DNA from: Acinetobacter sp. ASP199
GTDB lineage: Bacteria > Pseudomonadota > Gammaproteobacteria > Pseudomonadales > Moraxellaceae
Assembly: GCF_022700675.1 (NCBI RefSeq)
Contig: NZ_CP062182.1
Location: 310,001-374,000, forward strand
Reading direction: 5' to 3'
DNA: 64,000 bases
Part shown: piece by piece, positions 8,374 through 16,515 of the stretch
How positions within the stretch are numbered: position 1 is the stretch's first letter
How the letters are laid out: every line of letters starts with the position of its first letter
Notes under the pieces: generated by a model
Databases searched by the model: none
Told to the model about the DNA's origin: nothing
The model's input: only the letters and a program-made list of their open reading frames with translations
Translations under genes and position numbers: made by a program

Positions 8374-8647
8374 ACATCCCCCCTAGTCTTAAAAATGCGT
8401 TTAAAATTTTAAAGGCATATAAATATTATGGGATTAATATAGCGTGAAAAATCTACTAATTACCAGTGGATAATCAAAGAAATTCAAGAAAAATTAAAAT
8501 TTAACTTAATGAAAAATCACATTAAATAATGAATGTGGGATGTGGTTGGTATTTGATGGGTAAACGTATTAAAAAGAGGAAAGACTGAAAACTGTCCAAA
8601 TAATCAGATCAGACAGTCCTAGAAATAAGGGTTAATTAATAGGGGCG

Positions 8648-8701
8648 TCAGTCCATATTTATCAAGGATACGGTGCGGCCAAGTATTGATATCCTCCCAT
8701 T
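8648..8701 (-). pseudogene. decayed C-terminal end of a third DUF2147 gene
   Basis: Read on the minus strand, the last codons give GRISILGRTVSLINMD followed by a stop. This aligns with the ends of copy 1 (GVSVIGRSVTWIKH) and copy 2 (GSPVGRNMTWIKN). At DNA level about 19 of 24 bases match the end of copy 1. Upstream codons lose the resemblance. It is a remnant of a once three-gene tandem array. Confidence 0.6.
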
Positions 8702-8731
8702 ACTATGTAGAGCTGAATGAGAATCTAAGAA

Positions 8732-8764
8732 GTAAAAAAGCACTCCTATTGAGTGCTTTTTTAC
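8732..8764 (-). terminator. hslO terminator
   Basis: A 14 bp perfect stem (GTAAAAAAGCACTC with GAGTGCTTTTTTAC) and a 5-base loop lie 19 bp past the hslO stop. The A/T part provides the T-run in either direction. Confidence 0.85.
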
Positions 8765-8782
8765 TAAGGAAGATAGCTGTAA

Positions 8783-9658
8783 TTAACTGAGGTGTTCACC
8801 GAACAGACCTAAGGCTTCTTCAGCAGTGAAGGTGTATTGGCTATTACAGAACTGACAATCCATTTCAATTGGATTTTGCAATTCTAAAGTTTCACGAACG
8901 GATTCAGCACCGATCTGTTGCAGTGCAATCGCACAGCGCTCTTTAGAACAGGTACAGCCAAATTTCAGATGTTCTGCTTCAGGCAGACGTACTTGTTCTT
9001 CGTTATATAAACGATAGAGGATTTCATTGGCATCCAGACCGACCAGTTCTTCTGCTTTCAATGTTTCAGTCAACATGGTCACGCGTGGCCACAAATCTTC
9101 ATCCACATAGCGTTGTTCTTCTTCACTATTACGTGGCAGCAGTTGAATCAGCAAGCCACCTGAACGCTTCTGGTCACTTGCCAGCACAATACGGGTTGGA
9201 ATCTGTGCAGACAGATCATAATACTGCATCAGACAGCCAGCCAGATTGTGTTTATCCAGCGGTACGATACCTTGGTAACGCTCACCAAATTCAGGCTCAA
9301 TATTGATAAACAGTACAGGACTGGTCAGGGCTTTTAGAACTGTACTGCTGTCTTCTGCTACCTGGAAACGAGGGTCTTCCTCATAATCAGCCAACGCACG
9401 CACTTCACCAAGATGGTTACATTCCGCCATCGCCCATTTGAACGTACCTGAAGCCTGAATCTGCAGACTGATGCGCCCCTTAATTTTCAACGTACTTGCC
9501 AATAGGGCAGTCGCACTGAGCATTTCGCCCAAAAGGATTTGTACGGCAGGAGCATAGTCGCGCTGCGCTAAAATTGTTTGTAAAGCTTCTTGAAGATGCA
9601 CTACTTCACCACGAACAGGGCTATCCTCAATAAAAAAGCGTTGGCGTAAATCAGACAT
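8783..9658 (-). CDS. hslO: Hsp33 redox-regulated chaperone
   Basis: Hsp33 is a cytoplasmic holdase that is switched on by oxidation when its zinc is released. The 291-residue protein is of normal length. The zinc site is visible as CTC near residue 232 and CQFC near residue 267, the CxC...CxxC signature. The ATG at 9658 is preceded by GGAG at good spacing; an ATG four codons upstream sits too close to its own purine tract. It follows the CPA2 antiporter gene by 50 bp on the same strand, so priA-antiporter-hslO may be cotranscribed in part. Confidence 0.95.
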   Translation of the reverse strand: MSDLRQRFFIEDSPVRGEVVHLQEALQTILAQRDYAPAVQILLGEMLSATALLASTLKIKGRISLQIQASGTFKWAMAECNHLGEVRALADYEEDPRFQVAEDSSTVLKALTSPVLFINIEPEFGERYQGIVPLDKHNLAGCLMQYYDLSAQIPTRIVLASDQKRSGGLLIQLLPRNSEEEQRYVDEDLWPRVTMLTETLKAEELVGLDANEILYRLYNEEQVRLPEAEHLKFGCTCSKERCAIALQQIGAESVRETLELQNPIEMDCQFCNSQYTFTAEEALGLFGEHLS

Positions 9659-9708
9659 AAAATTCTCCATAACCCTGCTTTAATGGTGACACTATTGTAA
9701 AACACAAG

Positions 9709-11562
9709 TTATGCCAGATCATCTGTTAAGGTATCAATTCCTGTGCCGTTGACATTCTGTTGCTTCTGTAGTGGATTTATTACACTTTTACGATGTTGAT
9801 CCTGCTCAAACAGATAGCTTAATTCTGCTATGTTGTTGTGATTTTGAATATGTAAGGACTCAGCACCAGATTCGGCTTGTTGTTCGGCTTTAAGCAAGGT
9901 TTCATCATGCTGACGGAACTGTAGAATAGCCTGCTCAGCGACTTCTGCAGATTGATGGGTTACTGTTAGTAATGACTGAGTCAGCGATAAAGCAGAAAGA
10001 TAAGTCTCACGGAAAACCTGTTCCACACCTAGCTCATGTAGCAGATGGGCATGATGACGATTTCGTGCACGGACCCACAATTTCAGATCTGGATAATTCC
10101 AGCGCAAATGACGTACGACCAGCAACGAATCTTCAATATCATCAATCGCAACAATCACCTGATCTTTGGACGCAATATCCGCCAGCTGTAGCGCTGAAGT
10201 CTCAGTCGCATCTGCCTGAAAGAAAGGAATAGCCTGATCTTTAAGTAGATCACTTGCTTCAACTGTATTGTCCATCACACTAAAGCTAAGACCTTGCTGA
10301 TGAAGTACACGCGCTACGATTTGCCCAAAGCGGCCAAAACCAATCAGTAAAATCGGTGCAGGGGCTAAAGTCTCTGCCTGAGTGTCAAACTCTGCGACCA
10401 GATGATGCGAGCGATCTAATCGCGGTAAAATGTGTTGATCGAGCAACCAGTAAAGTGCTGGTGTCATGAGCATCGAGAGCGCCAGCATATACAGTAGCGG
10501 TGACAACACGCTGATATCGACAATGGTGTGAGTCATCGCAACGGTGAGTAACACAAATGCAAACTCCCCGCCTTGAGCCAGGCTGGCAGCAGTCAAGGTA
10601 CTGGTGCGCCAGCTGTTTTGATAATAACGGGCAATCGCCAAGCTGAACGCAAATTTGCTAAAGACAATGAGCAGGGCACCACCCATGATCAGTCCAGGCA
10701 TGTGCAAGATATCACTCAGCTGGATCGATAGCCCAATACTGATAAAACATAAACCGATCAATACACCATGAAAAGGCTGCACGGCATTTTCAACATGAGG
10801 TCTGAAATCAGAATCTGCCAGCAGAATTCCGGCAAATAAGGCCCCTAAATATAGCGTTAGTCCCAGCGTCTGCATCAGGACCAGTAAGCCGAGTATCACA
10901 AAAATTGCCACCAGGACATGCAGGTCATGACTGCTGCTTCTGGCAATCCAGCGATACAAGGGTTGCATCAAATAGCGGTTACACAGGAACAGTCCGGTAA
11001 AGGTTGCCATAATGGCAGCAAAATAAGCCACGCCATGTTCAGTAGAACTTACGCCTGAAAATAGCGGAATAATGGCAATCAGTGGAATCAGCAACAAAGC
11101 TTGAATTAATAGACTGATATAACTGAGCTGACCATGAGACGTGCTGAGCTGCTCCTGCCTCATCAGATGTTGGAGACTTAACGTCATCGCAGACAGACTA
11201 CCCGCCAGTCCAATAACGACACTGGTGATGAGGCTTTGCTGTAAAAAAATGACAGAACATAAAGTCAGAAAAATACCTGAGCCTAATAGCAGTGCAGCCG
11301 TTGAGATCCAGGCAGATTGAGGTATCTGGACGAAGCGTTGTGGTCGTAGCTGTAAACCTACCCAGAACAGCAGAGACAGGATGCTAATTTGCATCAGCAT
11401 CGACTGAAGTTGAGGATCAGTAACAAGATTTAATGTTTCAGAACCAAGCACCAGGCCTGTCAATAAATAACCCAGCACTGCTGGCAGTTTCAAATAGCGG
11501 GTGATTGGCACAATCAGCAATGCTGCCACCAGAATTAATGTAATTTGCAACAGTATCGACAT
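9709..11562 (-). CDS. CPA2-family monovalent cation/proton antiporter (Kef-like)
   Basis: An inner-membrane antiporter of the KefB/KefC/RosB group. Residues 1-380 contain about twelve hydrophobic segments; GYLLTGLVLG near residue 33 and the GGEFAFVLL segment (about 335) are typical of the CPA2 transport domain. Residues about 395-520 form a TrkA-N/RCK nucleotide-binding domain with GFGRFGQIVARVL. The C-terminal 100 residues are polar and end in a low-similarity tail. The ATG at 11562 has AAGG eight bases upstream; a TTG two codons earlier is unlikely. E. coli KefC is gated by glutathione adducts; whether this one is cannot be told. It lies 41 bp after priA. Confidence 0.9.
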   Translation of the reverse strand: MSILLQITLILVAALLIVPITRYLKLPAVLGYLLTGLVLGSETLNLVTDPQLQSMLMQISILSLLFWVGLQLRPQRFVQIPQSAWISTAALLLGSGIFLTLCSVIFLQQSLITSVVIGLAGSLSAMTLSLQHLMRQEQLSTSHGQLSYISLLIQALLLIPLIAIIPLFSGVSSTEHGVAYFAAIMATFTGLFLCNRYLMQPLYRWIARSSSHDLHVLVAIFVILGLLVLMQTLGLTLYLGALFAGILLADSDFRPHVENAVQPFHGVLIGLCFISIGLSIQLSDILHMPGLIMGGALLIVFSKFAFSLAIARYYQNSWRTSTLTAASLAQGGEFAFVLLTVAMTHTIVDISVLSPLLYMLALSMLMTPALYWLLDQHILPRLDRSHHLVAEFDTQAETLAPAPILLIGFGRFGQIVARVLHQQGLSFSVMDNTVEASDLLKDQAIPFFQADATETSALQLADIASKDQVIVAIDDIEDSLLVVRHLRWNYPDLKLWVRARNRHHAHLLHELGVEQVFRETYLSALSLTQSLLTVTHQSAEVAEQAILQFRQHDETLLKAEQQAESGAESLHIQNHNNIAELSYLFEQDQHRKSVINPLQKQQNVNGTGIDTLTDDLA

Positions 11563-11603
11563 GTTCAACCTTAAATCTTATTTCCGTATTGCAGCTTGCA
11601 GGA

Positions 11604-13841
11604 CTAGCTCAGTTCTTGTGGATCGACATCCAGACTTAACTTCATCGAGGAAGGCTTGTCTTGCAGCATAGCTTGCCACCATGCCCTGACATAATAGTGC
11701 AAACGTGGACGGTCTGCGGACAGGAGCACCATATGGGACTGATAGCGGCCCGCCTTACGTTCCATCGGGGCTGGAATAGGTCCCCAGATTTCCAGCTGCA
11801 GGTCCTGATATTGCCTTAAGACGGCAGCATGTTTCTGTAGAAACTCTGTATTTAATGCCTGATCACGTGATTCGCAACGAATCATCACTGCATAGCGATA
11901 GGGTGGCATGCGGGCAATCTGACGTTGTTCTAAAGTCTGTTTGGCAAAAGCCCGGTAGTTATCCGTGACCAAGGTGTTGAGCAAAGCATGGTCGGGACGT
12001 AAGGTCTGTAAATAGACATCGCCTTTATGCTCACCACGACCGGCACGACCCGCCACTTGTACAATCAGTTGGGCAGTACGTTCGGTGGCACGGAAGTCGA
12101 CACTGAGTAGGCCAGAATCGATATCTAAAATAGCGACCAGTGTGACATAAGGGAAATGGTGACCTTTGGCCAGCATTTGCGTACCGAGCAAAATCGCCGG
12201 TTCACTTTTCTGAATCTTGTCATAGATTTTCTGCCAGCTACCGACCCGACTGGTCGAATCGCGGTCTACACGAATGACTTCATGATCGGGAAAGAGTTCA
12301 TTCAGCTGCTCTTCGACCTTGCCGGTTCCCATGCCGAGTGTTTTGAGTTCAGTATGATTACAACTCGGACAATGATCCGGCATGCGGTGCAGGGTGCCGC
12401 AATGATGACAATGCAGATGCTGATAGGGCTGACGATGCACGGTAAAATTGGCATCACAATTCGGACATTGTGCCTGCCAGCCGCAGCTGTCACAAATTAA
12501 AACGGGTGCATAACCGCGGCGGTTCAGGAACACCAGTACCTGTTCTTTTTTCTCCAGACGTTTACGTATTTCCTGAATCAGATGCAGGCTGATGCCATGC
12601 TGCTTCTGTGCCACTTTTAAATCTAAAATATGGATCTTTGGCATTAATGCCGTACCAGCACGCTGATTCAGTTCCAGCGCCTGCATTTTGCCATTGGCAA
12701 CCAGCGCATAGGTATCAATACTTGGTGTGGCTGAGCCCAGAAGCACCGGACATTGCTGCAAATGTCCGCGATAAAGTGCAACATCTCGGGCATGATAACG
12801 GAAGCCTTCCTGCTGCTTAAAGGACAGGTCATGTTCCTCATCCAGGATGATCAGTCCCAGATTAGGCATCGGGGTATAAATGGCAGAACGGGTGCCCAGC
12901 ACAATCGAGGCTTTACCGGTTTCTGCAGCTTGCCAGGCTTGTAGGCGTTTCGAGTCGTTTAAACCCGAGTGCAACAAGGCAATATGACAATGGAAACGTG
13001 ACTGGAAACGGCTAATGGTTTGTGGGGTCAAGCCAATTTCCGGTACTAGCACTAAAACCTGTTTCCCCTGTTTCAGTACCTTTTCCATGATCTGCAAATA
13101 AACTTCAGTCTTGCCGCTACCAGTCAGACCATCCAGTAAAAAAGCCTGGTATTTATTTTTAAATTTCAATACTTGCTGAATGGCATGCTGCTGTTCCGGA
13201 TTGGCTGTAAGTGGCATTTGTGCCAGTTGAACAGGCTGCGGGCTGAAATCCTGTGCTTCCAGCACACATTCACAAATTCCTTTTTTCTCTAAAGCTTTTA
13301 GGGTTGCTGTCTCGATCCCTGCCAGGTTCAGTACCGTTTCCGTGGTGCCGACTGGATGCAATTTTAAAATTTTATAGGCTTCCTGCTGGCGCTGGGAACG
13401 ACGCACCTTGGCTTCTGCCTGATCATCTAACAGTTTCCAGTTCCGGGCCAGAAGGTTATAAGGCTTACCTTGACGAAGCAGTGTGGGCAGGGCACTTTGC
13501 ACCACTTCACCAATCGGGAACTGGTAATATTGAGCTGACCAGTTCAGCAGATTCAGTACCTTGGCATCAATGAGCGCCCGGTCATCCAGCAATTCAGTAA
13601 TATCTTTAAGTTTAAAACTGGAATCCAGTGGAGCATCTAAAGGCAGTTTCTCCATAATCACCCCAACCAGATTCTGCCGGCCAAAAGACACCGCCACGCG
13701 GGCACCCACCTCAGCCTGCTGGTATTGCGCTGCACTTAAACTGTAATCAAAACAGTCAAATAGGTGAACAGGAACAGCAACACGAACACGATAAACTGGA
13801 GTAGTTGAGGCTGGGTGATCTGAGATGGGCAAGTGAGACAT
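11604..13841 (-). CDS. priA: primosomal protein N' (PriA helicase)
   Basis: PriA restarts collapsed replication forks by binding D-loops and loading DnaB through PriB/DnaT. The 745-residue protein is close to the usual 730. It shows an N-terminal DNA-binding region, Walker A in GLTGSGKTEV (about residue 240), a DEEH box (about 333), and eight zinc-binding cysteines between about residues 450 and 500 (CDSC, CPNC, CHHC, CPSC). The frame stays open to 14270, but the added 143 residues overlap gspF on the other strand and do not look like PriA; the start MSHLPISDHP at 13841 fits the family. It is divergent from gspF with a 135 bp spacer. Confidence 0.96.
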   Translation of the reverse strand: MSHLPISDHPASTTPVYRVRVAVPVHLFDCFDYSLSAAQYQQAEVGARVAVSFGRQNLVGVIMEKLPLDAPLDSSFKLKDITELLDDRALIDAKVLNLLNWSAQYYQFPIGEVVQSALPTLLRQGKPYNLLARNWKLLDDQAEAKVRRSQRQQEAYKILKLHPVGTTETVLNLAGIETATLKALEKKGICECVLEAQDFSPQPVQLAQMPLTANPEQQHAIQQVLKFKNKYQAFLLDGLTGSGKTEVYLQIMEKVLKQGKQVLVLVPEIGLTPQTISRFQSRFHCHIALLHSGLNDSKRLQAWQAAETGKASIVLGTRSAIYTPMPNLGLIILDEEHDLSFKQQEGFRYHARDVALYRGHLQQCPVLLGSATPSIDTYALVANGKMQALELNQRAGTALMPKIHILDLKVAQKQHGISLHLIQEIRKRLEKKEQVLVFLNRRGYAPVLICDSCGWQAQCPNCDANFTVHRQPYQHLHCHHCGTLHRMPDHCPSCNHTELKTLGMGTGKVEEQLNELFPDHEVIRVDRDSTSRVGSWQKIYDKIQKSEPAILLGTQMLAKGHHFPYVTLVAILDIDSGLLSVDFRATERTAQLIVQVAGRAGRGEHKGDVYLQTLRPDHALLNTLVTDNYRAFAKQTLEQRQIARMPPYRYAVMIRCESRDQALNTEFLQKHAAVLRQYQDLQLEIWGPIPAPMERKAGRYQSHMVLLSADRPRLHYYVRAWWQAMLQDKPSSMKLSLDVDPQELS

Positions 13842-13976
13842 CCTGATGAATTTTCGTCGTGCTAAAAAGGCAGTTGTGGTAGAGTGAACAGATATTTTAT
13901 ATCTAAGAATATGAATGATTTTGATGGTCTGACGCAACTGCGTTGAGGCAAATTTTTGGAAAATTAGAGCATTACA

Positions 13977-15182
13977 ATGCCAGCATATCAATTTATTGCA
14001 CTTGATGCCTCGGGTAAGCAGCAAAAAGGCGTATTGGAAGGGGATTCTGCACGTCAGATCCGTCAGCAACTTCGGGACAAAGCCTTGATTCCGGTGTCTG
14101 TTGATCCAGTTGAGCAGAAGGACAAGCATTACCGGCCGCGCTGGTTTGAAAAAAGCCTTACAGCTTATGACCTGGCACTCATGACCCGGCAACTCTCCGT
14201 GCTGGTTGCCGCCGGTATTCCCTTGGAAGAAGCCATTCGCGCCGTCGGTAAACAGAGCGAAAAGGTACATGTACAGAACCTGCTGATGTCAGTACGTTCC
14301 AAGGTGCTGGAAGGTCATAGTCTGGCACAGGGCTTGCAGCAATCTGGCCGTTTTCCGGAACTGTATATTGCGACCATTGCTGCTGGTGAGCGTTCCGGGC
14401 ATCTGGACCTGATTATGGACCAGCTGGCGGACTATACCGAAAACCGCTTTGCCATGCAGAAAAAAATTCAGGGTGCGATGATTTACCCGATCATTTTGCT
14501 GCTGATGTCCTTTGCGATTGTGATGGGTCTGATGACCTATGTGGTCCCAGATATTGTCAAAACCTTTGACCAGAGCAAAGATGCTCTGCCATGGATCACG
14601 GTCACGTTGATGAAAGCCAGTGACTTTATCCGGATGGCCTGGCCTTTCCTGTTAGCTGGTAGCGCCGTGGGTATTTTTCTGCTGATTCGTTTTCTGCGGA
14701 CGACTGCTGGGCATTATGCTTTTGACCGTCTGACCTTGAAATTACCGCTATTTAGCAAACTATCACGAGGCATTAATGCAGCCCGCTTTGCCAGTACTTT
14801 GTCTATTCTGACCCGTTCTGGTGTACCGCTGGTCGATGCCTTAAAAATTGGTGCGGCGGTGAGCAATAACTGGGTCATTCGTGATGCCGTTAATCTGGCC
14901 GCAGAAAAAGTGACTGAAGGCGGCAACCTGGCGACCCAGCTGGAGCGTAGTAGTTATTTCCCACCGATGATGGTACAAATGATTCGCAGTGGTGAAGCTT
15001 CTGGTGAACTGGACCGGATGCTGGAGCGGGCATCGACCATGCAGGACCGTGAAGTGGCCACACTGATTTCGACTTTACTGGCTTTGCTGGAACCACTGAT
15101 GCTGGTGCTGATGGCGAGTATTGTGTTAGTAATCGTAATTGCAGTGATGCTGCCAATTGTGAATATGAATAATATGATTTAA
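13977..15182 (+). CDS. gspF: type II secretion inner-membrane platform protein GspF
   Basis: GspF is the polytopic platform protein of the type II secretion system that couples the GspE ATPase to pseudopilus assembly. The 401-residue protein has the two repeated T2SSF domains (about 65-190 and 270-390), each followed by membrane segments, three in total (about 170, 220 and 375-395). The repeated GERSGHL and GEASGEL motifs mark the same position in each half. It starts at the ATG of MPAYQFIALDASG. gspG follows within 90 bp, so the two are likely cotranscribed. Other gsp genes are not in the window, as is usual in Acinetobacter where the set is scattered. Confidence 0.95.
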   Translation: MPAYQFIALDASGKQQKGVLEGDSARQIRQQLRDKALIPVSVDPVEQKDKHYRPRWFEKSLTAYDLALMTRQLSVLVAAGIPLEEAIRAVGKQSEKVHVQNLLMSVRSKVLEGHSLAQGLQQSGRFPELYIATIAAGERSGHLDLIMDQLADYTENRFAMQKKIQGAMIYPIILLLMSFAIVMGLMTYVVPDIVKTFDQSKDALPWITVTLMKASDFIRMAWPFLLAGSAVGIFLLIRFLRTTAGHYAFDRLTLKLPLFSKLSRGINAARFASTLSILTRSGVPLVDALKIGAAVSNNWVIRDAVNLAAEKVTEGGNLATQLERSSYFPPMMVQMIRSGEASGELDRMLERASTMQDREVATLISTLLALLEPLMLVLMASIVLVIVIAVMLPIVNMNNMI

Positions 15183-15270
15183 ATAAGGTGTGGGTAGAAT
15201 TCCAATTATAGAAAGCCCAAACAGATTTTCAAAATTGAGCAATGAGAGACATGCAATGAAAAGGACTGAG

Positions 15271-15741
15271 ATGATGAATGAACAGCCAGGTTCTTCAAAA
15301 GTACGCTCACATATGACGCGTATCAAAAATACTTCAGGTTTTACCCTGATCGAAGTCATGGTCGTGATTGTGATTTTAGGCGTATTGGCTGCACTGATTG
15401 TACCCAACGTGATGGGCCGTGGTGAGAAAGCAAAAGTTGATACTACCGTGATTAAACTGCAAAGCATTGCCGGGTCTTTGGACCAGTACAAGCTGGATAA
15501 TGGTAAATATCCAAGTATGCAGGAAGGTGGTTTAGATGCTTTAGTCAACAAACCTGCATCTGCAAAAAACTGGTTACCAGGTGGCTATGTTAAAGGTGGT
15601 TATCCGAAAGACAGCTGGGATAATGAATTGCAATATGTCATTCCTGGTACGGATGGACGTTCATTTGATCTTTATTCATTTGGTGCCGATGGCCAGTCTG
15701 GCGGTGAAGGTACAGATGCTGATATTTATTATCAACCTTAA
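15271..15741 (+). CDS. gspG: type II secretion major pseudopilin GspG
   Basis: GspG is the main subunit of the periplasmic pseudopilus that drives exoprotein release. The prepilin motif is TSG/FTLIEVMVVIVILGVLAAL, cut after the glycine by PilD and methylated on Phe; the conserved Glu+5 is present. The mature part ends in SFGADGQSGGEGTDADI, the calcium-binding C-terminus of GspG. AAGGA six bases before the ATG at 15271 supports that start, giving 156 residues with a long 23-residue leader. ATG 15256 and GTG 15190 are in-frame alternatives, and an ATG at 15316 would give a leader of more usual length. Confidence 0.92.
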   Translation: MMNEQPGSSKVRSHMTRIKNTSGFTLIEVMVVIVILGVLAALIVPNVMGRGEKAKVDTTVIKLQSIAGSLDQYKLDNGKYPSMQEGGLDALVNKPASAKNWLPGGYVKGGYPKDSWDNELQYVIPGTDGRSFDLYSFGADGQSGGEGTDADIYYQP

Positions 15742-15742
15742 T

Positions 15743-15820
15743 TGAGAATCATTATAAATTCTCATTTATGGGATATATCACTTCACTTAATTGGGTGTCT
15801 CAATACTAAGTGAAGTGATA
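15743..15820 (+). repeat. paired hairpins behind gspG
   Basis: Two inverted repeats follow the gspG stop: GAGAAT/ATTCTC at 15744-15764, and a 14 bp perfect repeat TATCACTTCACTTA/TAAGTGAAGTGATA at 15776-15820 with a nested ATTG/CAAT in the loop. No T-run follows, so this is not a standard intrinsic terminator; it may protect the gspG message 3' end or be a protein site. Confidence 0.5.
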
Positions 15821-16023
15821 ATAACTCTTAATACATAAATATAATCTAGGTGCATGAATTAAAAAATAATTTTATAATCCATTCTATTTGAGAGTCATAA
15901 TAAGAATTATTTCCATATTTGTCGATTACAATTATCTTAAAATAGCAATAAATATAGACTTTTCATTTCTATAAAAAAGCTCATAATGATTTCCATGGCA
16001 AAGATTTAGCCAAAGGAGTGGGT

Positions 16024-16359
16024 ATGAAAGCATTAATTTTAGGAGATGAAATAAACCAGTTTCATTGGTCGATGCTGAAATCTGTCCTTTTGGTTTTAAG
16101 CATTCTTCCGGTGAGCCAGGGCGTTTTGCATTTGTGGCAAAGCACGGAAGGTAGCAGCCAGATTATGGTGGGTTTCTTTGCACTGAGTCTGATGAGCAGC
16201 CTGCTCGCTTTGTGCTTCTGGTCGGCCTTAAAAGCCAGCGTGATGAATGTGAAACAGGAAGAAGTTTCATCCTTTGAGCGTGGTGTGGTTCAACTCTACC
16301 GTTTTCTGCCAATGCTGTCATTGGCCAGCATGCTGTCCTATCTTGCTGTACAGATTTAA
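16024..16359 (+). CDS. small inner-membrane protein of unknown function
   Basis: A 111-residue protein I do not recognise. Hydrophobic segments lie at about residues 18-37, 48-70 and 92-110, so two or three membrane passes are likely. AAAGGAG five bases before the ATG at 16024 fixes the start over a GTG two codons upstream. It stands alone between gspG (276 bp away) and a strong terminator and is probably transcribed by itself from the AT-rich upstream region. No motif hints at a function. Confidence 0.7.
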   Translation: MKALILGDEINQFHWSMLKSVLLVLSILPVSQGVLHLWQSTEGSSQIMVGFFALSLMSSLLALCFWSALKASVMNVKQEEVSSFERGVVQLYRFLPMLSLASMLSYLAVQI

Positions 16360-16370
16360 TCATCTTCCCC

Positions 16371-16409
16371 AATAAAAAAACCGAGGATTATGCCTCGGTT
16401 TTTTTTATT
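16371..16409 (+). terminator. bidirectional-looking terminator
   Basis: A long perfect stem (AATAAAAAAACCGAGG with CCTCGGTTTTTTTTATT) with a 6-base loop lies 12 bp past the stop of the small membrane protein. Confidence 0.85.
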
Positions 16410-16410
16410 G

Positions 16411-16506
16411 CTCCTCTCTTTTACAAAGGGTGAGAAGCAATGCTTCGCAAGGGAGGGATTTATAAGATTAATCCCCCTAAATCCCCCCTTTTGCAAAGGA
16501 GGACTT
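16411..16506. repeat. degenerate GGAGG/CCTCC intergenic repeat, copy C
   Basis: The stretch carries CCTCTCTTTTACAAAGGG-type and CCCCCTTTTGCAAAGGAGG-type blocks as an imperfect inverted repeat, with the inner hairpin GAAGCAATGCTTC. It resembles the interior blocks of the repeats at 5684, 36712 and 61203, but lacks their CATAAATCA ends. It lies just after the lnt stop codon. Confidence 0.5.
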
Positions 16507-16515
16507 GTTAGAGAT

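Larger units (their letters stand above)
8374..8782. other. 409 bp spacer with a decayed DUF2147 tail and a terminator
   Basis: The stretch is AT-rich. The left half probably holds the promoter of DUF2147 copy 2 on the minus strand; I see no gene there. The right half holds the degenerate end of a third DUF2147 copy (8648-8701) and the hslO terminator (8732-8764). Confidence 0.6.

Noticed and set aside
13842..14270. 143-codon extension of the PriA reading frame
   Set aside because: It overlaps gspF on the opposite strand and the priA-gspF promoter region, and does not resemble PriA; the family start is at 13841.
15743..15757. TGAGAATCATTATAA resembles a Fur box (13 of 15 bases of the 7-1-7 form)
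   Set aside because: It lies directly behind a stop codon, 267 bp from the next start, and overlaps a hairpin; AT-rich spacers give such matches by chance.
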